From Jeongeupia wiesaeckerbachi (lineage in GTDB: Bacteria > Pseudomonadota > Gammaproteobacteria > Burkholderiales > Chitinibacteraceae), in NCBI RefSeq assembly GCF_050916355.1, contig NZ_CP136946.1:2170001-2234000 (forward strand): a DNA stretch of 64,000 nt, in the 5' to 3' direction. The notes under the pieces were generated by a model. The model had not been told where the DNA came from, searched no databases, and saw only the letters and a list, made by a program, of their open reading frames with translations. Below, one piece after another: positions 56,183-63,863 of the stretch. Made by a program: the position numbers and the translations under genes. How positions within the stretch are numbered: the first letter of the stretch is position 1; each line of letters opens with the position of its first letter.

Positions 56183-57082
56183 TTGCCACAGCAAGAAGCC
56201 CGCATTCTCGTCGTCGATGACGAGCCGTTCAATCTGGAAATCCTTGGCGAGCACCTGACCGACGTCGGTTACGAAGTCGTCACCGCCGAGGATGGCGAAG
56301 CGGCGTGGTCGCTGCTGACGCACGATCGCGACTTCGACACCATCCTGCTCGACCGGATGATGCCGCGCATGGACGGCATGGCCTTGCTGGCCCGACTGAA
56401 GCAGTCCGAAATCAGCCACATTCCGGTGATCATGCAGACGGCGGTCGGCGCCGCCGAGAACGTCCGTGAAGGCCTGGCGGCCGGCGCCTACTACTACCTG
56501 ATCAAGCCGTTCCAGCGTGACATGCTGCTGGCGATCGTCGGCGCTGCGGTCAAGTTCTACCGCGAGAAGCGCCAGCTCGAATCGCAACTGGAAGCACAGG
56601 CGTCGACCTACCGGCTGCTCGAGCGCGGCGAGTTCCGCTTCCGCACGCTGGACGAGGCACGGCAGCTGACCCTGCTGCTGTCGAATGCCTGCCCGGAGCC
56701 GCAACGCGTGGCCGTCGGCCTGTCCGAGCTACTGGTCAACGCGGTCGAGCACGGCAATCTGGGCATCAGCTACGCCGACAAGACCCGGCTGTTGCAGCAG
56801 GGCCGCTGGCAGGAAGAGGTCGAAGTGCGTTTGGCCAGCGCCGATTACCGACGCCGCAACGTCCATGTTGCGTTCGAAAAACGCGTCGACACGCTGGTCT
56901 TCACGATCACCGACGAGGGCGAGGGTTTCGAATGGCAACCCTTCCTCGAGTTTTCGCCCGAACGCGCGTTTGATCCGCACGGTCGCGGCATCTCGATGGC
57001 ACGGATGTTGTCGTTCGACAGCGTCGAATACCAGGGCTGTGGCAATGCGGTGATTGCCCGGGTGCTGATCGCCGACGACTGA
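56183..57082 (+). CDS. Response regulator fused to an RsbW-like ATPase domain
   Basis: A 299-residue protein: receiver (1-120, LVVDDEP, Asp57 in LLDRMMPRMDG, LIKPFQ), a linker helix, then a HATPase_c-type domain (about 165-295) with VGLSELLVNAVEHGNLG, TITDEGEGFEW and GRGISMARML, similar to anti-sigma-factor kinases. It starts at TTG 56183, with GGGAG 6 nt upstream; no ATG is near. The combination suggests a phosphorylation-controlled protein kinase or partner-switching protein. No anti-anti-sigma or PP2C gene is adjacent. It probably forms an operon with the parA-like gene. Confidence 0.87.
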   Translation: MPQQEARILVVDDEPFNLEILGEHLTDVGYEVVTAEDGEAAWSLLTHDRDFDTILLDRMMPRMDGMALLARLKQSEISHIPVIMQTAVGAAENVREGLAAGAYYYLIKPFQRDMLLAIVGAAVKFYREKRQLESQLEAQASTYRLLERGEFRFRTLDEARQLTLLLSNACPEPQRVAVGLSELLVNAVEHGNLGISYADKTRLLQQGRWQEEVEVRLASADYRRRNVHVAFEKRVDTLVFTITDEGEGFEWQPFLEFSPERAFDPHGRGISMARMLSFDSVEYQGCGNAVIARVLIADD

Positions 57083-57112
57083 TCGCGGTTGTCCGCTGGA
57101 CAGGTTCCATAG

Positions 57113-57142
57113 AAAACCCCGGCCTTGACCGGGGTTTTTTTC
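57113..57142. terminator. Terminator after the receiver-ATPase gene
   Basis: AAAACCCCGG / CCGGGGTTTT with a 6-nt loop and more T on the right; also A-rich on the left, so useful for the convergent MOSC gene too. Confidence 0.9.
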
Positions 57143-57157
57143 GTACGGCCCGAAGGA

Positions 57158-57946
57158 TCAGTCCAGGATTTCGACCTGCATGCCGATTTCGATGTGGCCC
57201 GACGATTCGGCGATGATGTGCTGGCCGAACAGCACGCCGTCTTCGCCCTTGCGCCGCTTGGCTAGCGTCCGCAGCGGCTCCTGATCGGCCGATTTTTCAC
57301 CGGTGTCGGGGTCGATGGTCGTGAACACGCAGCGCTCGCACGGTTTGACCATACGCAATACGACGTCGCCGATGCGGATGCGCTGCCAGCCGTCCTCGGC
57401 GAACGGCGCCGCGTCGTCAACGACCAGATTCGGCCGGAAGCGCGCCATCGAGAAATCCTGGCCGGCCCAGTCGGACAGTTGCCGGCGCGAGCCTTCGCCG
57501 ATCAGCAGCAGCGGATAGCGATCGGCGAACGACAGCGGCAGGTCGGGGTGGCGTTTGACGCGCCGCTGGCTTTCCGCACCGGTATACAGCAAGCGCGCTG
57601 CGGTGCCGAGGTAGTCGGACAACCAGCGGTCGGCCTCGGCGGGGCCGTGCCACGCGCCGAATTCGTCTTTCCAGACCTGGGCGGGATGCGCTTGATCGAA
57701 AGCATACCGCGCGACGGTCAGCGCCGGCATGCCCGGTGCGTTCAGCGTCAGCGTGGCGGGGCCGACGTCGGCGTGGATCCGCACCAGTTGTGGCCAGTCG
57801 CGTCCGGTCATGAAACGGCCGTTGGGATCGGCGACCAGCCAGGCACGGTCGTCGGGCAGCCCGCTGGGGCCGATCGCACTGTGCGTCAGCGATTCGCCGT
57901 GGATCGATTTCACCGGGTAGCGGTATAGCGCGGTCAGGATAGGCAT
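57158..57946 (-). CDS. MOSC-domain protein (YcbX/mARC-like without ferredoxin domain)
   Basis: A 262-residue molybdenum-cofactor-binding protein. It has the MOSC N-terminal beta-barrel (LTALYRYPVKSIHGESL, DDRAWLVADPNGRFMTGR) and the MOSC domain with ARFRPNLVVDDAAPFAEDGW and PCERCVFTTIDPDTG, where the conserved Cys would coordinate Mo. Relatives reduce N-hydroxylated compounds. E. coli YcbX has an extra C-terminal 2Fe-2S domain that is absent here, so an outside electron donor is needed. Start ATG 57946 is chosen because the upstream frame is inside comEC. Confidence 0.9.
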   Translation of the reverse strand: MPILTALYRYPVKSIHGESLTHSAIGPSGLPDDRAWLVADPNGRFMTGRDWPQLVRIHADVGPATLTLNAPGMPALTVARYAFDQAHPAQVWKDEFGAWHGPAEADRWLSDYLGTAARLLYTGAESQRRVKRHPDLPLSFADRYPLLLIGEGSRRQLSDWAGQDFSMARFRPNLVVDDAAPFAEDGWQRIRIGDVVLRMVKPCERCVFTTIDPDTGEKSADQEPLRTLAKRRKGEDGVLFGQHIIAESSGHIEIGMQVEILD

Positions 57947-57978
57947 GGCGGGCTCTGAGGGATCAGGTGCTGACTGTA

Positions 57979-60276
57979 TCAGTCGGCATGCGGCTCGGGG
58001 AGTGACAGTTCGGCGCCCGCGCCGGCCGACCAGTAGGCCCGGTGAGCGGCGCGCCAGCGCCCGACCTGGACCTGCGGGCCGACATCGAGCGTGATCGCGC
58101 CATCGTCGTCGGTACGCAACAGCGTTGCGCCGGCATCGGCATAACGCTCGACGATGCTCGGATTCGGGTGATGAAAGCGGTTGAGATAGCCGGCTGAAAA
58201 CACCGCCCATTGCGGCGCCGTCGCGTCGATCAGGCTTTGCGACGATGACGAGCGGCTGCCGTGATGCGGCGCGACGACGAGGTCGGTTGCCGGCAGGCCG
58301 CGCGATACGAGTTCGAGTTCTTCGTTGCGGCCCAGGTCGCCGGCGAGCAGCAAGGCATGGCCTGCGGGTGTGCTGATCCGGATCGTGCAGCTTCTGGCGT
58401 TGTCGTTGGTTACGACCATGCCGGCTGCCGGCCAGAGCACGTCGAAGCGCACGCCATCCCACATCCACGTCTGGCCGGCTGCGCAGTCGACATGCGGCGT
58501 ACCGAGCAGGCGCGCCGGGTGCTCGGCCGGCAGGGTCGAATGCACACGCTCGACATCGAATGCGTGCAGTACGGCCTCGGCGCCGCCGCTGTGATCGTTG
58601 TCATTGTGCGACACGGTCAGCAGATCGAGCCGGCGAACACCCAGTGCACGCAGCGTCGGCAACAAGGCGCGGTCGGTCGCCATCGGCGGGCCGGTGTCGT
58701 ACAGCAGCGTGTGCGAGCGCGTCTGCACGAGGACCGCCAGCCCCTGGCCGACGTCGATCACGGTGGCGCGGAACGTGCCCGGTTCGCGCATTGCCGGCGT
58801 CGGCGCGACCAAGGGCAGCAGGAGTACCGGTGCATACAGCCGTCCGGGCAGGCCGCGCGGCGACAGCCAAAACACGACACCGAACGCCGCCGGCAGCCAG
58901 GCCCAGGCCGGCGGCGACGCCAGCGTCAGCACCGGCGCATGCGCGCACAGCTGCAGCCAGCGGTCGGTCAGCGCGAAAGCACGCTCGGCCAGCCAGGGCA
59001 GGGTGCCGGTCGGGTCGACGACGCCGATCAGCGACAGCGGCGTGACGACCATGCTGACCAGGGGAATCGCCAACGCGTTCGCCAGCGGCGACACCAGCGG
59101 CAATTGCTGGAATACCAGCGCCAGCACCGGAAAGCTCGCCAGTGTTGCAATCCACTGTGCACCGACCCAGCCGCGCCAGCGCGGCGTGTCGCCCAGCGTC
59201 GGCGCCCCGGCGTACAGCAGCGCGCCGACGGTCAGGAAGGAGAGCCAGAAGCCGACCGACAGCGGGGCGAACGGATCGACCAGCACCACGGCCGCCAGCG
59301 CCAGCAGCCAGATCAGCAGCGGCGACGTGCTGCGGCCGCGCCAGAGACCCATCGCGGCGACCAGCAGCATCAGCAGTGTCCGTTGCGTCGGCACACTCAG
59401 GCCGGACAACACGCTGTAAGACAGTGCCGCGAGCACGCCGGCGACCAGCGCGGCGCGTTGCGCTGGCACGCGCATCGCCAGTCGCGGTACGCGACGCCAG
59501 CCGGCGTTGACCAGTGCACCGAACAGCGTCGCCCACAGCGTGATGTGCAGGCCCGACACGCTGATCAAATGGGTGACGCCGGTCGTGGCAAAGCGTTGCC
59601 ACTGGTCTTTCGGGACGCCGCCCTGATCGCCGATGGCCAGCGCGACGATCACGCCGCGATACGGTGCGTCGCCGAGCTGCTGCTGCAGCCGATCGCGCAG
59701 GGCCTCGCGCAGCCGGTCGACGCCGGCTTGCCATGCGTGGCCGGGCAAGCGTTCGGCGGCTTTGACGCTGGCGGTTGCGCCGATGTTTTCACTCAGCAAC
59801 CAGCGCTCCAGATCGAAGCCGCCGGGGTTGGCCAGCCCATGCGGCCGCTTGGGCCGGAGCGTCAGTCGCCAGCGCTCGCCGGCGCGAGGCTGCAAAGCAT
59901 CGCCGTAACTGCTGACCTGCACGCGCGTCGGCAGCCCCGGAGGATCGCTGCCGGTGACGGCAAAAGTGAAGCGCCAGCCGTACTGGCTGTGCTGCGGCAG
60001 AGCGACGATGTAGCCGTCGGCGACGACGGTGCGTTGCTCCAGCCCGGCCGGCAGCCGATCGGCCAGCCGCTCTTGGGCGCGCAGATCGGCGTAGCCGAAG
60101 CCCAAGGTGGCAGCCAGCACCAAGGCAGCAAGCGGTCGCCATCGTACCGAGCCCAGCAGCGGTACCAGCATGATTGCCGCGACAAACAGCGGCTGCCAGA
60201 GCGGCGGAAGCGTGGAAAGGGTCTGCAAGACGCAGACACCGACAACAAAGGCGACGAGGATCAGGCAGGTAGGCAC
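57979..60276 (-). CDS. comEC: DNA-uptake channel protein ComEC/Rec2
   Basis: The inner-membrane channel for single-stranded DNA in natural transformation. The 765-residue protein has the N-terminal DUF4131 region, the competence domain with THLISVSGLHITLWATL and SGLSVPTQRTLLMLL and about ten helices, and a C-terminal MBL-like domain with VIDVGQGLAVLV, SHNDNDHSGG and PHHGSRSSSS. It starts with GTG at 60276 and no clear ribosome site. The gene is intact, so the organism may be transformable. It is divergent from the UbiH-type hydroxylase with 57 bp between them. Confidence 0.95.
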   Translation of the reverse strand: MPTCLILVAFVVGVCVLQTLSTLPPLWQPLFVAAIMLVPLLGSVRWRPLAALVLAATLGFGYADLRAQERLADRLPAGLEQRTVVADGYIVALPQHSQYGWRFTFAVTGSDPPGLPTRVQVSSYGDALQPRAGERWRLTLRPKRPHGLANPGGFDLERWLLSENIGATASVKAAERLPGHAWQAGVDRLREALRDRLQQQLGDAPYRGVIVALAIGDQGGVPKDQWQRFATTGVTHLISVSGLHITLWATLFGALVNAGWRRVPRLAMRVPAQRAALVAGVLAALSYSVLSGLSVPTQRTLLMLLVAAMGLWRGRSTSPLLIWLLALAAVVLVDPFAPLSVGFWLSFLTVGALLYAGAPTLGDTPRWRGWVGAQWIATLASFPVLALVFQQLPLVSPLANALAIPLVSMVVTPLSLIGVVDPTGTLPWLAERAFALTDRWLQLCAHAPVLTLASPPAWAWLPAAFGVVFWLSPRGLPGRLYAPVLLLPLVAPTPAMREPGTFRATVIDVGQGLAVLVQTRSHTLLYDTGPPMATDRALLPTLRALGVRRLDLLTVSHNDNDHSGGAEAVLHAFDVERVHSTLPAEHPARLLGTPHVDCAAGQTWMWDGVRFDVLWPAAGMVVTNDNARSCTIRISTPAGHALLLAGDLGRNEELELVSRGLPATDLVVAPHHGSRSSSSQSLIDATAPQWAVFSAGYLNRFHHPNPSIVERYADAGATLLRTDDDGAITLDVGPQVQVGRWRAAHRAYWSAGAGAELSLPEPHAD

Positions 60277-60333
60277 GCATCAGCGTAGATGCGGCATTTC
60301 GTTCAGGCAAACCGGCCTGCTACACTCTGCGCC

Positions 60334-61506
60334 ATGCATTACGACGCAGATATCCTGATCATCGGCGGTGGCCTTGTCGGCACCGCACTGGCCGCCGCGC
60401 TGGCGCCGAGCGCGCATTCGGTGCTGCTGCTCGAAGGCCGCACGCCGCAGACCGAAACCCCAAGCGCGCAGTGGGACAACCGCGTCTACGCGATCAGCCG
60501 CGCCAGCGAGAAGCTGCTGCGCGGTATCGGCGCGTGGCAGCGGCTTGATATGGCGCGCATCCAGCCGGTTTCGCAAATGCAGATCACCGGCGACGACGGC
60601 CGCAGCGGCCTGACCTTCGACGCGCTCGACGCCGGCATCGACGCGCTGACGACGATCCTCGAAAGCGGCAATCTGCAGGCGGCGCTGTGGCAAACCGCGC
60701 TGGCCGCGCCGAATGTCAGCGTAATGGCGCCGGCCGAGCCGAGCGCGTTTGCGCATGACGAAGACGGTGTTACCGTCACGCTCGCCGATGGCCGCGTGCT
60801 GCGTGCCCGGCTGGCGGTTGGCGCCGATGGTGCCAATTCGTGGCTGCGTCGCAGCGCCGGGATCGACAGCACGGCGCGCGCGTACGAGCAGTGGGGCGTG
60901 GTGGCCAACTTTGAAAGCGAACGGCCACACTACGGTGTCGCGCGGCAGTGGTTTTTCGACGACGGCATCCTGGCCTGGCTGCCGCTGGCCGGCAACCGGA
61001 TTTCGATCGTCTGGTCGTGCTTCGAGGCGCGCAAGGAAGAACTTCTGGCCTTGTCGCCGGCCGAACTCGACGCCAGAGTGGCCGCAGCCGGTGGCCGTGC
61101 GCTGGGTGAATTGCGTTGCATCACCCCGGCGGCGGCGTTTCCGCTGCGGCTGACGCATGTGCGCGAGCTGGTCCGTGCCGGCGTGGCTCTGGTCGGCGAT
61201 GCGGCGCACACCGTGCACCCGCTGGCCGGGCAGGGCGTCAACCTCGGCTTTGGCGACGTGGCCGAACTGGCCAGACTGCTGACGGCTACCGAAGCCAGCC
61301 TGCTGGGCGACCACCTCAACCTGCGCCGCTACGCACTGGCGCGGCGCGAAGCGATTTATCTGATGCAGGGCGCGTGCGACGGCCTGCAGAAGCTGTTCAA
61401 CAACCGCAACCCGATCTTGAAAACGCTGCGAAACACCGGGCTGGGCCTGACCGATTCGCTCCCCTGGATCAAGCAGCAGTTGATTCGTCACGCGATGGAC
61501 GCGTGA
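60334..61506 (+). CDS. UbiH/UbiF/COQ6-family FAD monooxygenase (ubiquinone synthesis)
   Basis: A 390-residue flavoprotein hydroxylase. It shows the dinucleotide fold DILIIGGGLVGTALAAALA, the ADG motif in AVGADGANSWLRRSAGI and the FAD-phosphate motif VGDAAHTVHPLAGQGVNLGFGDV. It hydroxylates the ubiquinone ring; which position cannot be read from sequence (UbiH, UbiF, UbiI and UbiM are close relatives). ATG 60334 lacks a ribosome site; TACACT just upstream (60321-60326) could be a -10 box, making the messenger nearly leaderless. It is followed by dsbC after 44 bp. Confidence 0.92.
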   Translation: MHYDADILIIGGGLVGTALAAALAPSAHSVLLLEGRTPQTETPSAQWDNRVYAISRASEKLLRGIGAWQRLDMARIQPVSQMQITGDDGRSGLTFDALDAGIDALTTILESGNLQAALWQTALAAPNVSVMAPAEPSAFAHDEDGVTVTLADGRVLRARLAVGADGANSWLRRSAGIDSTARAYEQWGVVANFESERPHYGVARQWFFDDGILAWLPLAGNRISIVWSCFEARKEELLALSPAELDARVAAAGGRALGELRCITPAAAFPLRLTHVRELVRAGVALVGDAAHTVHPLAGQGVNLGFGDVAELARLLTATEASLLGDHLNLRRYALARREAIYLMQGACDGLQKLFNNRNPILKTLRNTGLGLTDSLPWIKQQLIRHAMDA

Positions 61507-61528
61507 GCCGCCACGCGATTGACGCGTG
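61489..61528. repeat. Short direct duplication of the hydroxylase gene end
   Basis: CACGCGATGGACGCGTG (61489-61505, last codons and stop) is repeated as CACGCGATTGACGCGTG (61512-61528), one base different and 23 bp apart. Each unit is itself an inverted repeat of CACGCG. It lies just before the dsbC ribosome site. Confidence 0.75.
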
Positions 61529-61550
61529 TTGTACCCATAAAGGAAACCGC

Positions 61551-62285
61551 ATGAAGTTGACCCGTCTTACCAAGAACCTCGCCGTCATCGGCATGGTCGC
61601 GCTGACCGCGTGTTCGGCCCAGGCCGATTCGAAGACCGATATCAAGCAGATCCGAGAAAAGCTCGCGTCGACGCTGCAAGGCCGCGAGATCACCGCGGTG
61701 AACGCCAGCCCGATCAAGGGCGTGTACGAAGTCGTGATCGCCAATCGCCAGATTGTCTACACCGACGCACAGGCGAATTTCGTCATCGTTGGCGACATGG
61801 TCGACGTGGCCAAGAAGGAAAGCGTCACCGAGCGCCGCATGGCCGAGCTGATGAAGACCGACTTCAACAAGCTGCCTTTCGATCAGGCATTCAAGGAAGT
61901 GCGCGGCACCGGCGCGCGCAAGCTGGCGGTGTTCTCCGACCCGGATTGCCCGTTCTGCAAGCGCCTCGAACAAGAAAGTCTCAAGGGTGTCGATAACGTC
62001 ACCATCTATACCTTCCTGTTCCCGCTCAACATCCACCCGGATGCCGAACGCAAATCCAAGCTGATCTGGTGTGCCGACGACAAGGCCGCGGCGTGGAGCA
62101 ACTTCATGAACAACGGCAAGCTGCCCGAAGGCAAGGCCGATTGCGCGACGCCGATCGAGAAGAACTTGGTGCTGGGCGAATCGCTCGGCATCACCGGCAC
62201 GCCGGCGCTGGTGTTCGGCAACGGCCGCATCGTCTCCGGCGCGATTCCGCGCCAGCAGGTCGAGCAATTGCTCGGCGCGAAGTAA
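61551..62285 (+). CDS. dsbC: Periplasmic disulfide isomerase DsbC
   Basis: Reshuffles wrong disulfides in the periplasm. The 244-residue product has a leader (LAVIGMVALTACSAQA; a lipobox-like TAC is present but the Sec cleavage after AQA is as likely), the DsbC dimerisation domain (about 25-85) and a thioredoxin-like domain with the active site SDPDCPFCKRLE and the cis-Pro in GITGTPALVFGNGR. AAGGAA precedes ATG 61551. The much longer upstream frame overlaps the hydroxylase gene and is ignored. A strong terminator follows. Confidence 0.95.
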   Translation: MKLTRLTKNLAVIGMVALTACSAQADSKTDIKQIREKLASTLQGREITAVNASPIKGVYEVVIANRQIVYTDAQANFVIVGDMVDVAKKESVTERRMAELMKTDFNKLPFDQAFKEVRGTGARKLAVFSDPDCPFCKRLEQESLKGVDNVTIYTFLFPLNIHPDAERKSKLIWCADDKAAAWSNFMNNGKLPEGKADCATPIEKNLVLGESLGITGTPALVFGNGRIVSGAIPRQQVEQLLGAK

Positions 62286-62299
62286 GCCGCTCGCCCGAC

Positions 62300-62329
62300 A
62301 AAAAGCCCACCGCGATGGTGGGCTTTTTT
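62300..62329 (+). terminator. Terminator of dsbC
   Basis: AAAAAGCCCACC / GGTGGGCTTTTTT with a 5-nt loop, 15 bp after the stop codon. Confidence 0.92.
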
Positions 62330-62503
62330 GTGTCTGTGGCGACAGGATCGGTGCTGCTGTTCACCGCAAAACCGGCTGCCGTGTACACTTACAGACAGCA
62401 AAATAGTAACCTTTTAGAAAGTACGTGACGTGTCGGCGGAGTGATCGGATATGTCGCAGATTCCTTAATCTACTGTGATATGCACCATGGCGCATACACC
62501 ACG
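62330..62503. other. Presumed attI-side flank of the cassette array (no integrase)
   Basis: This 174-bp stretch between the dsbC terminator and the first cassette has no gene. It contains an inverted repeat TGTCTGT (62331-62337) / ACAGACA (62391-62397) and turns AT-richer from about 62,400. It ends in the base G of GTTAGAG (62503-62509), the recombination point of the first cassette. An attI site and cassette promoter would be expected here, but I cannot identify them, and there is no intI on either strand. Confidence 0.45.
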
Positions 62504-62520
62504 TTAGAGTGCTCTTGGCG

Positions 62521-62787
62521 ATGATTTCCTCAACTGATAGAAACGGCTTACCTGTCCACGTGGGCTCACGCATTCGGCTGTTACGGTTATCACCGGATCT
62601 TCTCGCGTCATTGCCCGCGGACGAGCTTTCGGAAGTCCAATCAATGATTGGTGAAATTCTTGTCGTTTATGAAATTGACCAATATGGATGCGTTTGGGTT
62701 GAGAAAACGTGGAATGAAATAGAGCAAGAACAATACATGAGCCACTCGCTTGGTCTTGAATCTCACCAGATGGAGCTCGTTGGTTGA
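62521..62787 (+). CDS. Cassette 1: hypothetical protein
   Basis: An 88-residue cytoplasmic protein (MISSTDRNGLPVHVGSRIRL at the start, EIDQYGCVWVEKTW in the middle). It looks like a small beta-rich domain of the SH3-like kind known from many hypothetical proteins with the opening DRNGxPVHVGSRVRLL; function unknown. GC is low compared with the chromosome. It fills the first cassette, with its start 17 bp after the recombination point and no strong ribosome site. The frame extends to 62509 but ATG 62521 is the better start. Confidence 0.75.
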   Translation: MISSTDRNGLPVHVGSRIRLLRLSPDLLASLPADELSEVQSMIGEILVVYEIDQYGCVWVEKTWNEIEQEQYMSHSLGLESHQMELVG

Positions 62788-62789
62788 GT

Positions 62790-62850
62790 CCTCTAATTCT
62801 TCTTTCAACCGGAACGGGCTAACGTCCACCCATTAATTAAAATGTTAGGT
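62790..62850 (+). other. attC site of cassette 1 (degenerate)
   Basis: R'' is CCTCTAAT (62790-62797), partly complementary to the cassette's first bases (TTAGAG). R' is GTTAGGT (62844-62850). The space between is about 46 bp with weak internal pairing, so this is the least perfect of the three sites. Confidence 0.65.
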
Positions 62851-62855
62851 TTTCC

Positions 62856-63215
62856 ATGAAATTTCGCGACACGTTTTACATAAAAATCAGTAAAAACACG
62901 ATCACGATCCGTTGCATCGAAACTCAAGAACAAGCCACTGCAACGTCAGAATTCAGCTCCAATCGATTATTGGTCGGAAATTTCACAAATGCCGATAAAA
63001 CGATCAAAGAGCTTGTTTCGCGTGTAACGGCGCGTCGTTTTTATAAAATCCCAGTGGCTGTCATTCACCCTCTTGAAATGGTCGATGGTGGTTTGTCGCA
63101 AATCGAAGAGCGCATATTCAAAGAACTCGCTCTTAGCTCAGGTGCACGAAAAGCGTACATTCACTTGGGGCCTTTGTTAAATGACTCAAGTGTACTTGCC
63201 ACAACGAAAACCTGA
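62856..63215 (+). CDS. Cassette 2: short MreB-like / rod-shape-related protein
   Basis: A 119-residue protein with an actin-like flavour: FRDTFYIKISKNTITIR at the start and VAVIHPLEMVDGGLSQIEER...LALSSGARKAYIHLGP, which resembles the end of a small MreB-like family I recall from bacterial chromosomes (IHPMExxxGGLTxIExR). It is too short for a full actin fold and no nucleotide site is complete. Low GC and start 12 bp after the recombination point mark it as a cassette gene. The family link is from memory and should be read as moderate. Confidence 0.65.
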   Translation: MKFRDTFYIKISKNTITIRCIETQEQATATSEFSSNRLLVGNFTNADKTIKELVSRVTARRFYKIPVAVIHPLEMVDGGLSQIEERIFKELALSSGARKAYIHLGPLLNDSSVLATTKT

Positions 63216-63225
63216 TCCTTCAGTC

Positions 63226-63305
63226 AACCTGACCGCCCAACGCTGCGCTTTGGGTTCCCTCCGCTGCAGCGCAACGCCGGCGGCAGCGTGCTTTCAACGT
63301 TAGGT
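63226..63305 (+). other. attC site of cassette 2
   Basis: R'' AACCTGAC (63226-63233) pairs 7 of 8 with the cassette start; R' GTTAGGT (63299-63305). At 80 bp it is longer than the others, with an inner pair near GCTGCGCT / AGCGCAAC typical of the L'' / L' arms, and is GC-rich compared with the gene. Confidence 0.75.
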
Positions 63306-63313
63306 GCCACTTG

Positions 63314-63784
63314 ATGCGTAATCTCGTTTTGCCACTCCTGCTCGCCTTCCTTTGCGGTGCTTCGCACGCTGGAATTTTGTCGGAACCGCAACGAGAAGAG
63401 TTTGTTTCTCTCGTGCTCCAGAACTTCTGGGGAAAAGCAAAGCTTTCCAATGGTCAGTTTGCCCAGCCAGCCTCAGAGAGGGAACGAACTACAGTCCCAA
63501 TTCCAAAAGCAGTCATCACGCGTTCTTTCGATGCTGGTGAAGTTTCAGGTCTTGCCGAATGGTGCAGTCTTGACTGGCAGTCCAATTATGCCGCTCTCAC
63601 CAAAGGTGCACGTGATAGGGGATTCGGTGACAAGCAGGTTGCTTTTGTATCTTTCTTGCACGGAGCAGCCCAAGCTCGTATTGCTTCTGCAATGTCCAAT
63701 TCAGGAGCATGTAGCGCTCAAGATCGAGAAAAAATTGAAAAGTGGCTTGATCAATCCAAAAGGCGAGGGCTTGATGGCATCTAA
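63314..63784 (+). CDS. Cassette 3: exported hypothetical protein
   Basis: A 156-residue product with a signal peptide (NLVLPLLLAFLCGASHA, cleavage before GILSEP). The rest (LVLQNFWGKAKLSNGQFAQP, ITRSFDAGEVSGLAEWCSLDW) has no domain I can name; one Cys pair (about 85 and 134) could form a disulfide. The stop codon TAA lies inside the R'' box of its attC, as often seen in cassettes. A TTG 3 bp before the ATG is not used. Function unknown; periplasmic location inferred. Confidence 0.75.
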   Translation: MRNLVLPLLLAFLCGASHAGILSEPQREEFVSLVLQNFWGKAKLSNGQFAQPASERERTTVPIPKAVITRSFDAGEVSGLAEWCSLDWQSNYAALTKGARDRGFGDKQVAFVSFLHGAAQARIASAMSNSGACSAQDREKIEKWLDQSKRRGLDGI

Positions 63785-63831
63785 CACGGCGCTCAACCTC
63801 GACCCTTAGGGCGTTGGGCGCTATGTTAGGC
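63778..63831 (+). other. attC site of cassette 3
   Basis: A compact, textbook site of 54 bp. R'' CATCTAAC contains ATCTAAC, a full match to RYYYAAC; R' GTTAGGC fits GTTRRRY. Between them GGCGCTCAAC pairs with GCGTTGGGCGC, giving the L'' / L' stem, and the apex is short. Confidence 0.9.
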
Positions 63832-63863
63832 ATATAGATACCCATGATTGCGAGGCCCAATAG

